Both the position numbers and the translations under genes were made by a program. From Streptomyces pluripotens (lineage in GTDB: Bacteria; Actinomycetota; Actinomycetes; Streptomycetales; Streptomycetaceae): a stretch of DNA of 64,000 nucleotides. The first letter of the stretch is position 1; each line of letters begins with the position of its first letter. The notes under the pieces were generated by a model, which was not told where the DNA came from, searched no databases, and was given only the letters and a program-made list of their open reading frames with translations. Of this stretch, positions 1-10,900 are shown piece after piece. The stretch covers positions 7,282,076-7,346,075 of the forward strand of contig NZ_CP021080.1 of assembly GCF_000802245.2 (NCBI RefSeq), given 5' to 3'.

Positions 1-65
1 ATGAACGCTCGCCCCGCAGCCGGAGCAGCTCGTGAGCAAGGTGAAGACCGGACCCGGCGTCGCGA

Positions 66-283
66 TGACGGACGAGGTCAGTGTCATCACCGGTGACCGC
101 ACCGTCACAACCCGGCTGATGTCCGACGGGCGTGCCGGCACCGCCATCCAGTAGACGGACGCAGACGAGTGGCACGCCCTCACAGGGGGCTCCGTTCCGG
201 CGCCGCTGGAAGGCTTGGCCGCCTTGCACGAGCAGATCCTGGAACGGGTCCGCCACGGCGGCGGTGCCGAAGCCCCGCGCTGA
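66..283 (+). pseudogene. small hypothetical protein broken by a stop codon
   Basis: One frame reads MTDEVSVITGDRTVTTRLM and onward, hits TAG at 152-154, then continues as DADEWHALTGGSVPAP to a second stop at 281-283. The protein-like composition on both sides of the stop, in the same frame, suggests one gene of about 71 codons with a nonsense mutation, perhaps TAC to TAG. The same frame is open upstream of the ATG to position 5, so the true start is uncertain. I do not recognise the function. It may be an old cassette fragment at the edge of the toxin locus. Confidence 0.4.
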
Positions 284-424
284 ACGGGCGACAACGGGCG
301 AAGCCGTTCAGGGTGCACCGGCTGGTTCACTGCCGCGAAGTCGGCACATCGGCCTGAGCGGATGCGACGGTGCCCCCGCGTGGCTGTCTGCGTGCGGGGG
401 CGCTGTCTGCGTGGTGGGTGGTGG

Positions 425-3400
425 TTAGTTGTCGGGGGCGAGGGTGGTCAGGTCGATGGTGTTGGTGATGGTTTTGTAGGCGTCGGTGGTGAGGTTGATG
501 TGGTCGCCGGTGTCGAAGTCGTTGGGGGCGGTGTCGGTGTTGAGGATCAGGGGTGTGGGGTCTGCGGCGCTGGTGGGGTCGGGGGTGGCGACGGCTTGTT
601 CGGCGTCGAGGTAGGTGACGGTGGGGGTGCTGAAGTCGACTTGGTCGGTGATCCAGGTGTTGGTGGTGACGCGGTTGGTGTCTGCGTCGGTGGTGCAGGG
701 GGCGTAGCCGTGGCAGGGGGTGAGAGTGGTGAAGATGACTTTGATGCCCCAGCCGCGTAGCTGGTTCATGAGGTTGCCGTAGGCCTGTTCGAGTTTGGTG
801 TCGTCGGTGCCCGTGATGATGTCTTTGAGGCCTTCGTCGACGATGACCGTGCTGATGCCGGGCAGTGCGAGGACGTCTCGATCCAGGCGGGTGAGCACGG
901 CCGGTCCGCCTTGGCTGGTCTGTTCGTTGGTGAGGCGGTTGTTCTCGATGCCGGATGAGACGACGCCGTAGTGGGGGAGGCCTTGGTCGTTGGTTCGGAG
1001 AGCGGCGGTGAGGTCGTCGGCGATCCGTGGCACGTTGAGGGGCTTGGTCCCTGCGGCGAAGGGGTCGGTGAGGTTGTCGCCGAGTACGGTGATGGTGGGC
1101 TGGTTACCGCTGGTGGTGACGTCGATCCCGGTGAGGATGTCGGTGAACCAGCCCCATTGCACGCCGGTGCCGGTGAAGGCGGTGGTGGTGGTGTCGGTGG
1201 TGTGGTCGCCGGAGCCGACGGCGCTGACGTACTGGGTGGCTGCGCTTGTCCAGCTGTGTTGTACGAGGTAGGGCACGTCATTGTCCAGGTGGAGGCTGAC
1301 CATGATGCGCTTGCCGGGTGTGGCGGCGTAGTCGGTGGGGTCGCTGTAGACCTCGCCTCCGACCGGGATGGTGACGGTTTTGCTGCCGCCGTTGAAGGTG
1401 AGGTCGGCGGGTGTCGTTGTGGGGGCGGCGCCGGAGGATTGGGTGGCGATGGTGGTGTGGTCGATGGTCAGCGGTGTGCGGCCGAGGGCGTTGGAGAGCC
1501 GAATACGGACGCGGGAGCCGGCGACGCTGGGGTCGGCCGTGATGCGGAAGGTCTGGTCCTTGTAGTCGGTGCCCTCGTAGTTGAACGCGCCCTCGTTGGG
1601 GGAGCTCCACGCGCCCGTCCACTTCGCGCTGTTGGGGGCGGTGGTGGTGTCGCGGACGGCCATGCCGAACAGGTGGAGTCCGGGGACGTCCTGGCGGGCG
1701 GCGTCGCTGAGGTCGGGCAGGGTGACGGAGCTGATCTGGGCGTCGGGTTTGAGGGGGACAGCGAAGGCGTAGATGTTGGTGCTGCGGGTCTCTTGGGTGC
1801 CGCTGGTGTGGTTGCGGTGGGGGAGGGTGACGGCGGCCAGGGCGTTGGAGCCGTAGACCCAGTCGGGGACGGTCAGGTGGTAGGCGGAGGCGGTGCCGTC
1901 GGCGTAGGTGACGGAGCCGTAGGGGCCGCCAGCCCGGCAGTCTTCGTACTGTCCGTTGCCGAGGGTGCACTCGGTGCCGCTGACGGAGGTGCCGTCGGGG
2001 ACGGCGGGGCTGGAGTAGTCGTCGGCGGCGTGCTGGGAGCTGACGAATCCGTAGGTGGAGAACCCGAGGAAGACCAGGGCTTTGCCGCTGCCGTTCGTCT
2101 GGATGGTCTGGTTGGCGGCCATGACGTTGTCGCCGGATGCGGAGGCGAAGTCGGGCAGGGTGAAGGTGGCGCCGTCCACGGTGATCTTGCCGCCGGGCTG
2201 CCAGCCGGCTGCCTTGAGGTCCTGCAGGGACATGGTGGCGCCGACTCCGTCGGCGTCGGCGGCCGCCTGGTCGCTGTCGTCGGTGACGGCGGTGTTGTTG
2301 AACGCGTCCTTGAGGCTGGTGTAGGTCTTGCCTGCGTGGCCGAGGGCGGTGAACTGGTACTGCTGCTGGGTGGAGACGTTCCCGGCGGAGTCGACAGCGT
2401 AGACGTACAGGGTGTGTGTTCCGGGAGCGGTCGGTGTGACGGAGATCGTCGCGGCGTTGTGGGAGGCCGTGGCCACCTCGGAGGAGGGGGTGTTGGAGGT
2501 GGGCGGGCTGACGTCGAGACGGTAGAGGAACTTGGCCGCGCTGTTGGTGCTGAGGGTGAAATGGCCCGGGGTGCCGGCGGGAGTGATGCCGGGGGAGTCC
2601 TCGGGATATGTTCCGTCTTCGTCCTTGACGGTGGGCGCGGCGGGTGCGGTGAGGTCGATGGTGAAATGGCAGCTGGATGAGGTGGGGCTGGTGTCCTTGC
2701 CGTCGCTGGAGCGGACGTTCCAGCCCACGGTGTCACCGGTCTTCAGCCCGCTCATGAAACTGGAGGACAACTGCTTGGGAGCGTTCGACCCGCTGGAGAC
2801 GGCGGCGCTGGTAGTCGTGGTGGAACTGCCGCCGTTGACCCAGTACGTGTAGGTCGCCGCCAGGGCGTCCCTGTCCCCGTCGCTGACCGTGGCGTTGAGC
2901 GTCGGTGGTGTGGTGGCCAGGGTCTTGCCGATGACCGGGTACGGGGCGGTGGTGCCGCAGCCGACCGAGTGGCTGCCGAACTTGGCGGCCAGACTACCCG
3001 GCTTGCCGGGGACGTGGTTGTACTCGATCGACATCGACGGGTTGTTCGCGAAGCGTTTGAAGTAGGCGCCGTTGCTGCTGCCGTCGTGGCTGTTGACCAG
3101 GGCGAAGGTCCAGCTGGAGTCGTGTGTGGCGGCCTTCTTGGCGATGGCGGAGGTGACGGAGAAGCCGCCGGAGGGTTCGCTGCTGCAGGCGGGACCGAAG
3201 CTCTTGGCTGCCAGGTAGCTTGACAGGCCGGGTTTGTTGTTCCAGGTAGTGCCGGATCCGATGGCGTCGGTGAGGTACAGCTTGATGCTGGAGGAGAGGC
3301 TGCAGCTGGCCGAGTAGTTCTCCTTGGCATTGACCGTGGCGGAGACGATGTGGGTGCCCCAGACGGTGGAGGGGATGCCGAGCTGGAAGTAGGAGCGCTC

Positions 3401-4609
3401 GATCCCGATGCAGCCGGACCAGCTGTTGTAGCCGACGCCAGGGTCACCGTACTGGGTGGAGTCGTAGTTCTTCGCCGTCGGGCAGCCCTGTTGGGTCTCG
3501 ACGTAGTGCTGCTTCCTGCCAGACGCGTAGTGCGGGTTCCAGGTGGGGTCGATGTAGACCGGGTAGTGGGTGGTCGAACCGGCGAGCAGCTCCTGGTCTG
3601 GTGTCAGGGACAGGGTGCTGCCGGTGACGTCGTCGGAGACCCGGGACACCCGGGCGCCGATGCCGGGCCCGGAGGCGCCGTTCCGACCTTCGTTGTCGGC
3701 GGACGCGGAGCCGGCCGCCTCGCCGGGGGCGGCGAGCAGTTGGGTGCTGGTGCCGCTGGTGGAGGAGTCCCACATCATGGGCTGGGGCGCGCTGAACATC
3801 ACCTGTCCCGCCGGCGTGGCGGCCTGCAGGTTGTCGTGGCCGTCGTCGGACACTCTCACGCCGGTGGCGTGTGTGGTGAGTTCCAGCGTGGCCAGGGCAG
3901 GGTTGGAGGCGGCTTCGGCGGTCTTGACGACGATCAGTTCGGAGAACCCGCCGAGGGTGTTGGCCGTGAGCTGGAGGTCCACGTCCTTGAGGACGTCGGG
4001 GTAGGTGATGGTGGCGCCGGACATGGTCGGCTTGGGCAGTGCCTGGGGCCAGGAGAAGGCCAGCTTCGCCGTGCCGCTGGTCATGGAAACCAGAGGAGTG
4101 TTGCCGCCGCCGGAGAAGGTCAGGGGTTCGGCCGCTGCTTTGGGGCTGTAGCTGCCGTCGCCGTTCTGCTGGAGGGTGGCGTCGACGGGCACCCACGCGT
4201 CGTTCTTGCGGACGCGTTCGGGCAGCAGGCTGGTGGTCCAGGTGACGGTGCCTGAGGGGTTGGCCTGGACGGTGTCGGTCTCGCTGGTCAGCGCCTCCAC
4301 CTTCACGGGGATACCGGTGGAGGCCGCCTTGCTCTGAGCTGCTGCAAGCGCCGCCTGCTGGCCCTTGGTCAGTCCTGAGTCGTCCGCGGCACGCGTGGTG
4401 CCCAGGGGGCCGACCGGGTGGCCTTCGGGGAGGGCAGGGGCCGGCGTGGAGACCGGTGGCGTACCGCCCGCGTCCGCTGCGGCGGACAGAGCGGGCGCCA
4501 CAGACAGTACCAGTGCGCCCACAGCGGCCGTGACCAAAAAACGGCTCGGTATTCGCGATTTCCTTTTGGGTGATCTGTTCGCGTGGCGTGGGCGGAAAAC
4601 GCCGGACAT
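425..4609 (-). CDS. secreted multidomain protein with degenerate SGNH-hydrolase domain
   Basis: This 1,394-residue protein starts with a basic stretch and a hydrophobic segment (about residues 22-45, ending near ALSAAADA), a Sec signal peptide. A DNRLRE-type beta-sandwich, common in actinobacterial cell-surface and RHS-linked proteins, lies at about 360-540. Ig/fibronectin-like segments follow at about 540-740. The last 230 residues match SGNH/GDSL hydrolases in layout, but the active site is changed. GDSxT is GDNLTD (serine lost), the block normally GxND is EGLKDI, and the final DxxHP is GDHINL (histidine lost). I infer a secreted binding protein or pseudo-enzyme. It is divergent from the RHS toxin gene across about 340 bp, so the two may be co-regulated. 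The ATG follows an AG-rich stretch and gives the full signal peptide. Confidence 0.8.
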   Translation of the reverse strand: MSGVFRPRHANRSPKRKSRIPSRFLVTAAVGALVLSVAPALSAAADAGGTPPVSTPAPALPEGHPVGPLGTTRAADDSGLTKGQQAALAAAQSKAASTGIPVKVEALTSETDTVQANPSGTVTWTTSLLPERVRKNDAWVPVDATLQQNGDGSYSPKAAAEPLTFSGGGNTPLVSMTSGTAKLAFSWPQALPKPTMSGATITYPDVLKDVDLQLTANTLGGFSELIVVKTAEAASNPALATLELTTHATGVRVSDDGHDNLQAATPAGQVMFSAPQPMMWDSSTSGTSTQLLAAPGEAAGSASADNEGRNGASGPGIGARVSRVSDDVTGSTLSLTPDQELLAGSTTHYPVYIDPTWNPHYASGRKQHYVETQQGCPTAKNYDSTQYGDPGVGYNSWSGCIGIERSYFQLGIPSTVWGTHIVSATVNAKENYSASCSLSSSIKLYLTDAIGSGTTWNNKPGLSSYLAAKSFGPACSSEPSGGFSVTSAIAKKAATHDSSWTFALVNSHDGSSNGAYFKRFANNPSMSIEYNHVPGKPGSLAAKFGSHSVGCGTTAPYPVIGKTLATTPPTLNATVSDGDRDALAATYTYWVNGGSSTTTTSAAVSSGSNAPKQLSSSFMSGLKTGDTVGWNVRSSDGKDTSPTSSSCHFTIDLTAPAAPTVKDEDGTYPEDSPGITPAGTPGHFTLSTNSAAKFLYRLDVSPPTSNTPSSEVATASHNAATISVTPTAPGTHTLYVYAVDSAGNVSTQQQYQFTALGHAGKTYTSLKDAFNNTAVTDDSDQAAADADGVGATMSLQDLKAAGWQPGGKITVDGATFTLPDFASASGDNVMAANQTIQTNGSGKALVFLGFSTYGFVSSQHAADDYSSPAVPDGTSVSGTECTLGNGQYEDCRAGGPYGSVTYADGTASAYHLTVPDWVYGSNALAAVTLPHRNHTSGTQETRSTNIYAFAVPLKPDAQISSVTLPDLSDAARQDVPGLHLFGMAVRDTTTAPNSAKWTGAWSSPNEGAFNYEGTDYKDQTFRITADPSVAGSRVRIRLSNALGRTPLTIDHTTIATQSSGAAPTTTPADLTFNGGSKTVTIPVGGEVYSDPTDYAATPGKRIMVSLHLDNDVPYLVQHSWTSAATQYVSAVGSGDHTTDTTTTAFTGTGVQWGWFTDILTGIDVTTSGNQPTITVLGDNLTDPFAAGTKPLNVPRIADDLTAALRTNDQGLPHYGVVSSGIENNRLTNEQTSQGGPAVLTRLDRDVLALPGISTVIVDEGLKDIITGTDDTKLEQAYGNLMNQLRGWGIKVIFTTLTPCHGYAPCTTDADTNRVTTNTWITDQVDFSTPTVTYLDAEQAVATPDPTSAADPTPLILNTDTAPNDFDTGDHINLTTDAYKTITNTIDLTTLAPDN

Positions 4610-4951
4610 CTGTCCCCCATGGTGCGTCCGATGAGAAAAGAGCCGATAGGCGCGAGGAGGCTATCCGCGATTGCGTCACACGGACAACCGGTGGCTGAAA
4701 ATCTGTCTGCTTCGTCGCGTAACGCATGTGTGGTATGCGCAACTTGTCGGTGATCTGATGTGTTGGGGGATTCCTTGGACTGGCGGGTGATCTCATGGGT
4801 GTATTCAAGCCAGGTATGGCATTTATTGACTGTTCCAGGTGTTGCTCATGGTGATCTCTATGCGTAATCCATACTGTGGGGGCCCTGTGAAATCTGGCTT
4901 CACGCTGATCGAATATCCCTTCGGTAGTCACGCTGAATTGGGGGGTCAGAG
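4610..4951. promoter_or_regulatory. divergent promoter region of the secreted-protein and RHS genes
   Basis: This 342-bp AT-richer gap lies between two divergent secreted-protein genes and must hold both promoters. I see no clear palindrome or riboswitch. A GGGGGTCAGAGG stretch just before 4952 can serve as the ribosome binding site for the RHS GTG start. Confidence 0.5.
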
Positions 4952-7900
4952 GTGCGTCGGAATTCGCTGTGGCGGATTTACGGAAGAGCGATGCGGGTGC
5001 GGAGGGTCCCCGGGTTCTGGATCGCCTTCATCACCGCACTCGGGCTTCTGGCCGGGCTGGTCAATGCTCAGGCCGCACTCGCCGCAGACCACCGGCCCAA
5101 TTACCTCGTCAAGGCGAAGAAGGAACACTCCGTTCCGGTGACGCCCGTCAAGGGCAAGGGCCATGCCGGGCCGCGGATGGCCCGCTGGAGCCCGGGCAAG
5201 GCACGCAGAACCTGGCCCGCTGCCGGCAGTGCCAATGTGGCGGTGCCGGCCCGCGGTGCCTCCGCCCTGCACGCAGGCCACCTGCCGGTGACCCTGACGG
5301 CTGCCAAGAAGGGACACCGCGCACGGCCGGGCACGAAGCTGCACGTGCGCATGCTGGGCCAGAAGGCCGCACAGAAGCTCGGACTGCGCGGCGTGGTTCT
5401 CGCCGTTCAGCCTGCCCCCAAGACCCGCGGTGGCAGCACTCACCTCAACCTGGACTACTCGGCGTTCAAGAACGCCTACGGCGGAGACTGGTCCACACGC
5501 CTTCACCTGGTGCGGCTGCCGACCTGCGCGCTGACCACTCCCAACAAGCCCGCCTGCCGTACCCAAAGCCCCTTGGCCTCCGCCAACAACACCAAGTCCC
5601 AGACGGTTTCAGCCGACGTGGCACTGCCCACCACGCGCTCCGAAAGCGGGGTCCGCAAGTCCGCCACCGCACCGTCGATGGTGCTGGCGGCGGTGGCCGG
5701 CACCGCCGGCGGCGGCGGTTCTTACGCGGCCACCTCGCTGTCCCCGTCCGGTCAATGGTCCGGCGGCGGCTCCGGCGGCGGCTTCTCCTACTCGTACCCC
5801 ATCACGGTGCCCGACGTCCCCGGCAGCCTGGTCCCCAGCGTCGGCCTGAGCTACAGCTCGCAGAGCGTGGACGGACGTACCTCATCAACCAACGCCCAGT
5901 CCTCCTGGATCGGCGACGGCTGGGACTATTCACCCGGATTCGTCGAACGCTCCTATCCGTCCTGCTCCGACGACACGGCGAACGGCACCCCGAAGACCGC
6001 CGACGAGTGCTGGTCGGATGCCGCCCAGACCCTCACCCTCTCGCTCAACGGCTCGTCCAACACCCTCGTCCACGACGACAAGACGGACACCTGGCACCCG
6101 CAGGGCGACAACGGCGAGAAGATCGAGATCAAGACCGACACGGTCAACGGTGACAACGACCACGAGTACTTCGTCGTCACCACCGCCGACGGCACCCACT
6201 ACTACTTCGGCCGCAACCGCCTGCCCGGCTGGGCCTCCGGCGACGCCACCACCAACTCCGTGTTCACCGCCCCGGTCTACGGCAACGACACCGGCGAACC
6301 GTGCCACGCTTCGACCTTCGCCACCTCCTGGTGCCAGCAGGGCTACCGGTGGAACCTCGACTACGTCGTCGACGCCCACGGCAACGCCATCAGCTACTGG
6401 TACACGCCCGAGACGGGCTACTACGGCCGTGACAACGCCACGACCGCCACCCCGTACACCCGCGGCGGCTACCTCGCCAAGATCCAGTACGGGCAGTTGG
6501 CGGGGAAGGTCTACGACACCACCTCGCCCGCCGCCGCGCAGGTCTTCTTCGACACCTCTGAACGCTGCCTGCCCGATGCCAACTTCGACTGCGCCGCTGC
6601 GAAGATGACGACGGCCAACGCCTCGCACTGGCCCGACGTCCCCGTCGACCAGACCTGCTCCTCGACGGGCACCTGCGACAACCACGGGCCGGCGTTCTTC
6701 ACCACCAAGCGTCTGACCGGCATACGCACCCAGACCCTGGTCGGCACCGCCTACCAGGACGTCGACGCCTGGTCCCTGACCCACACCTTCCCCTCCACCG
6801 GGGACACCACCACCCCCGCGCTGTGGCTGTCGTCCATCACCCACACCGGCAAGGACGGCGGCAGCCTCGCCATGCCCCCGGTGAAATTCGCCGGACAGGC
6901 TCTCGCCAACCGGGTCGACGGCCTGGACGGCTACCAGCCGATCACCCGATACCGCCTGACCACCATCACCACCGAGTCCGGCGAAACGATCACCGTCAAC
7001 TACTCCAGCCCCCAGTGCCACCGCCAGGGCACCACGGTGCTGCCCGCCAGCCAGGACGACAACACCTACCGCTGCTATCCGTCGTACTGGACCCCACCGG
7101 GCCAGTCCTCCCCGCAACTGGACTGGTTCAACAAGTTCGTCGTCAACTCCGTCACCACCCAGGACCCCACCGCGGGCGGCCTGCCCGTCCAAACGTCCTA
7201 CACCTACCTCGGCGATCCGGCCTGGCACTTCAACGACGACCCGCTCACCCAGACCAAGTACCGGACCTGGAACCAATGGCGCGGTTACGGCACGGTGGAG
7301 ACACGTACCGGCACCTCCCCGGGGAAGATCACGCTGCAGCGGCAGACCTACTTCCGCGGCATGGACGGCGACAAGTCGTCCTCCGGCACCCGCAGCGTCA
7401 CCCTGAACGACCACGCCGGCGACGACCCCCAGAAGGACTCGGACTGGCTCGCGGGCCAGGCCTTCGAGACCGAAGGCTTCAACGGAGCCGGCGGCGCCCT
7501 GCTGTCGGACGAGATCACCGACCCCTGGAGCTCCCCGGCCACCGCCACCCAGTCCCGGACCACACAGGGCCTGGACGCGCTCGTCGCCCACCGCACCAAC
7601 ATCAAGCGCACCCGCGCCATCACCACCAAAGCCGACGGCACCCAGCGCACCACCGAGACCGACTACACCATCGACGACGCAACTGGCCTGCCCACGTCAG
7701 TCGACGACCGCGGCGACACCTCGACCGCGGCGGACGACAAGTGCACCCGCACCTGGTACGCCAAGGACGCCTCGGGCAACACCCTGCCCGTCCCGCGCCG
7801 GGTCCAGCAGGTCGCCGTCTCCTGCTCCACCACCCCGTCCTATCCAGGCGACCTGATCAGTGACGACCTGACCTTCTTCGACAACTCCACCGACAACACC

Positions 7901-10900
7901 GCGCCGCCCACCAAGGGCGACGTCACCATGGTGCAGAAGGCCGACTCCGTCACCGGCGACGGCACCGCGCACTACATCACCGCGCTGAAGAACACCTACG
8001 ATTCCTACGGCCGCGAACTCACCGAAACAGATGCCGACGGCCGCACCACCACGACGGCCTACACCCCCGCCACCGGCGCCACACCGACCTCCATCAAGGT
8101 CACCCGGCCCAAGGTCACCGGCCAGTCCGCCGGATTCAGCACCACCACCGTCCTTGACCCGGGCCGCGGCCTGGACCTGAAGACCACCGACGCCGCCGGC
8201 TACTCCACCACCAGCACCTACGACCCGCTGGGCCGCCTCACCGCCGTCTGGAACCCGGGCTTCGCCACCAGCAACAACCCCAACACGAAATACAGCTACG
8301 ACCTCGACCCGAAGGCCCCGTCGACGGTCACCACCCAGACCCTGCTCGACAACAACACCTACCGCACCTCCATCTCCCTCTACGACGCCATGCTGCGCCC
8401 ACGGGAGACGCAGACGGCGACGGTGGACGGCGGCCGGGTCATCACCGACACCGTCTACGACAGCCACGGCTGGGCGGTGAGCAGTTCCAGCCCCTACTAC
8501 AACAGCGGTGCCCCCTCCAGCACGCTGGTGGACGCGGCCGACGACCAGACCCCGTCCCAGACCGGCACGGCGTACGACGGCGCGGGCCGCGTCACCGCCT
8601 CCATCGCCTACCACTTCGCCACCGAGACCTGGCGCACCACCACCGCCTACCCCGGTTCCGACCGCGTCGACCTCACCCCTCCCAACGGCGCCACACCCAC
8701 CACCACCTACACCGACGCCCGCGGCCAGACCGTCAAACTGCTGCGCTACCACGGCAGCACTCCCGCCGGGGCCGCTGACACCGTCACCTACTCCTACGAC
8801 GCCGCCGGCCACCAGACCGGCCAGGACGACGGCCACGGACACACCTGGACCAGCCACTACGACCTGCTGGGCCGCCGCACCTCCCAGACCGACCCCGACA
8901 CCGGCACCTCCACCTCCGCCTACGACAACGCCGGCCAGCTGCAGTCCACCACCGACAACCGCGGCAAGACCATCAGCTACAGCTACGACGAGCTGGGCCG
9001 CAAGAAGGCCGAGTACGACACCACCGGCGGCGTCGACCCCGCGCCGGGCAACGAACTCGCCACCTGGACCTACGACACCCTGAAGAAGGGCAAGCCCACC
9101 TCTTCGACCCGCTACGTGGGCGGCACCTCGGGCAGCGCCTACACCAGCAAGATCCTTCGCTACGACAGCCACGGATGGATCCAGGCCACCGAACTCGTCG
9201 TCCCCTCGGCCGAGGGAGCCCTGGCCGGCACCTACCTCCACCAGAACCGCTACAACCACACCGGCACCCTGCAGTCCTACACCGACCAGGACCCGTCCAG
9301 CGTCAAGCTCCCGAAGGAGACGGTCTCCTACACCTACGACGCCTACGACCGGCCCATCGGCGTCGGCGGCGACACCAACGGCTGGGCCTACGTCAGCGGC
9401 CTGACCTACACCGAGTTCGACGCACCCCAGCAGGTCACCTACGGCACCTCCGGCAACTTCGCCCAGCAGACCCTCAGCTACGACGACCAGACCCACCGGC
9501 TCACCGGTGACACCCTCGTCACCCAGTCCGGCGCCGCGATCGCCGACAAGACCACCTACGCCTACCAGCCCTCCGGCAACGTCACCAAGATCGCCGACAA
9601 GCTGGAGACCGGTCAGAGCGACACCCAGTGCTTCGCCTACGACTGGGCACAGCGTCTGAAAACAGCGTGGACGGCCACCGACAACTGCGCCACCACCCCC
9701 ACACCCGGCGCCTCAGCCACCGTGGGTGGACCCTCCCCGTACTGGCAGAGCTGGACCTATGACGCCACCGGCGCCCGCCAGGGCCAGGTCGACCACGACC
9801 CTTCCGGCGACACCTCCCACGACACCACCGCCACCTACACCCCCTTCTCCACCCCCGGCACCAGCCACCCGGCCCACGCAGTCTCCCAGGTCGACAAGGT
9901 CACCCCAGCCGACCCCACCTCCAACACCACCAACACCTACACCTACGACAACGACGGCAACGTCACCACCCGCACCACCCGCGCCGGCACCGACACCCTC
10001 ACCTACGACGACGAAGACCACCTCGCCGAACTGGCCTCCACCGGCAGCGCCGGCAACACCAAGTACCTCTACGCCGCCGACGGCAACCTGCTGATCCGCC
10101 ACAGCCCGGACACCACCACCCTCTACACCGGCGACGAGGAAATCACCCTCAAGAAAGACGCCACCACCTGCGACGGCCTGCGCTACATCTCCATCGCCGG
10201 CCAAACGGTCGCCACCCACTCCTCCGACGGCCACTTCACCTACCTGGTCCCCGACCACCAGGGCACCAGCACCCTCGCCGTCGACGCCCAGACCCAGAAA
10301 ACCACCCGCCGCCAGTACAAACCCTTCGGCGAGCAACGCGACCAGACCGGCACCTGGACCGCAGGCCAACGCGGATACGTCGGCGGCACCCAGGACGACA
10401 ACACCGGCCTGACCAACCTCGGCGCCCGCGAATACGACCCCACCATCGGCCGGTTCCTCAGCCCCGACCCAATCCTCGCCCCCGGCTCCCCGCAGTCCTG
10501 GAACGCCTACGACTACGCCGACGACACCCCCGTCACCACCTCCGACCCCTCCGGCGCCTGCCCGTTCGTCGACTGCCCGACCCGCAACTGCCCCTACTGC
10601 CTCAACCGCACTCCCACCGACACCGATCCCCACTCACCCGCACTGCACGACCACCCGGGCTCGGGCAGCACCCCGAACAACACCAAGGCCTACGGCAGGC
10701 ACTACAAGGCCGACGTCAGCAACACCGCCTCCCACGCCCGGGCGGAAGAACGCGCACTCGCACGCCAGAAGGCCACAGCCAACGCCGCGGTCGCCGCCGC
10801 GAAAAAACAAGCGTCGGGATTCAAACACCAACTGCTCAGCCTGGTCGCGGACGTCATCGGCGTCACCGACGCCTACAACTGCTTCACCAAGGGCGACGTC

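Noticed and set aside
971..2680. Long frame opposite the SGNH-like gene
   Set aside because: Gly/Val-rich shadow caused by third-position GC bias; the minus-strand gene has signal peptide and domains.
5930..9496. Two long frames opposite the RHS gene
   Set aside because: Antisense shadows of the repeat region, with repetitive Gly/Val composition and no motif.
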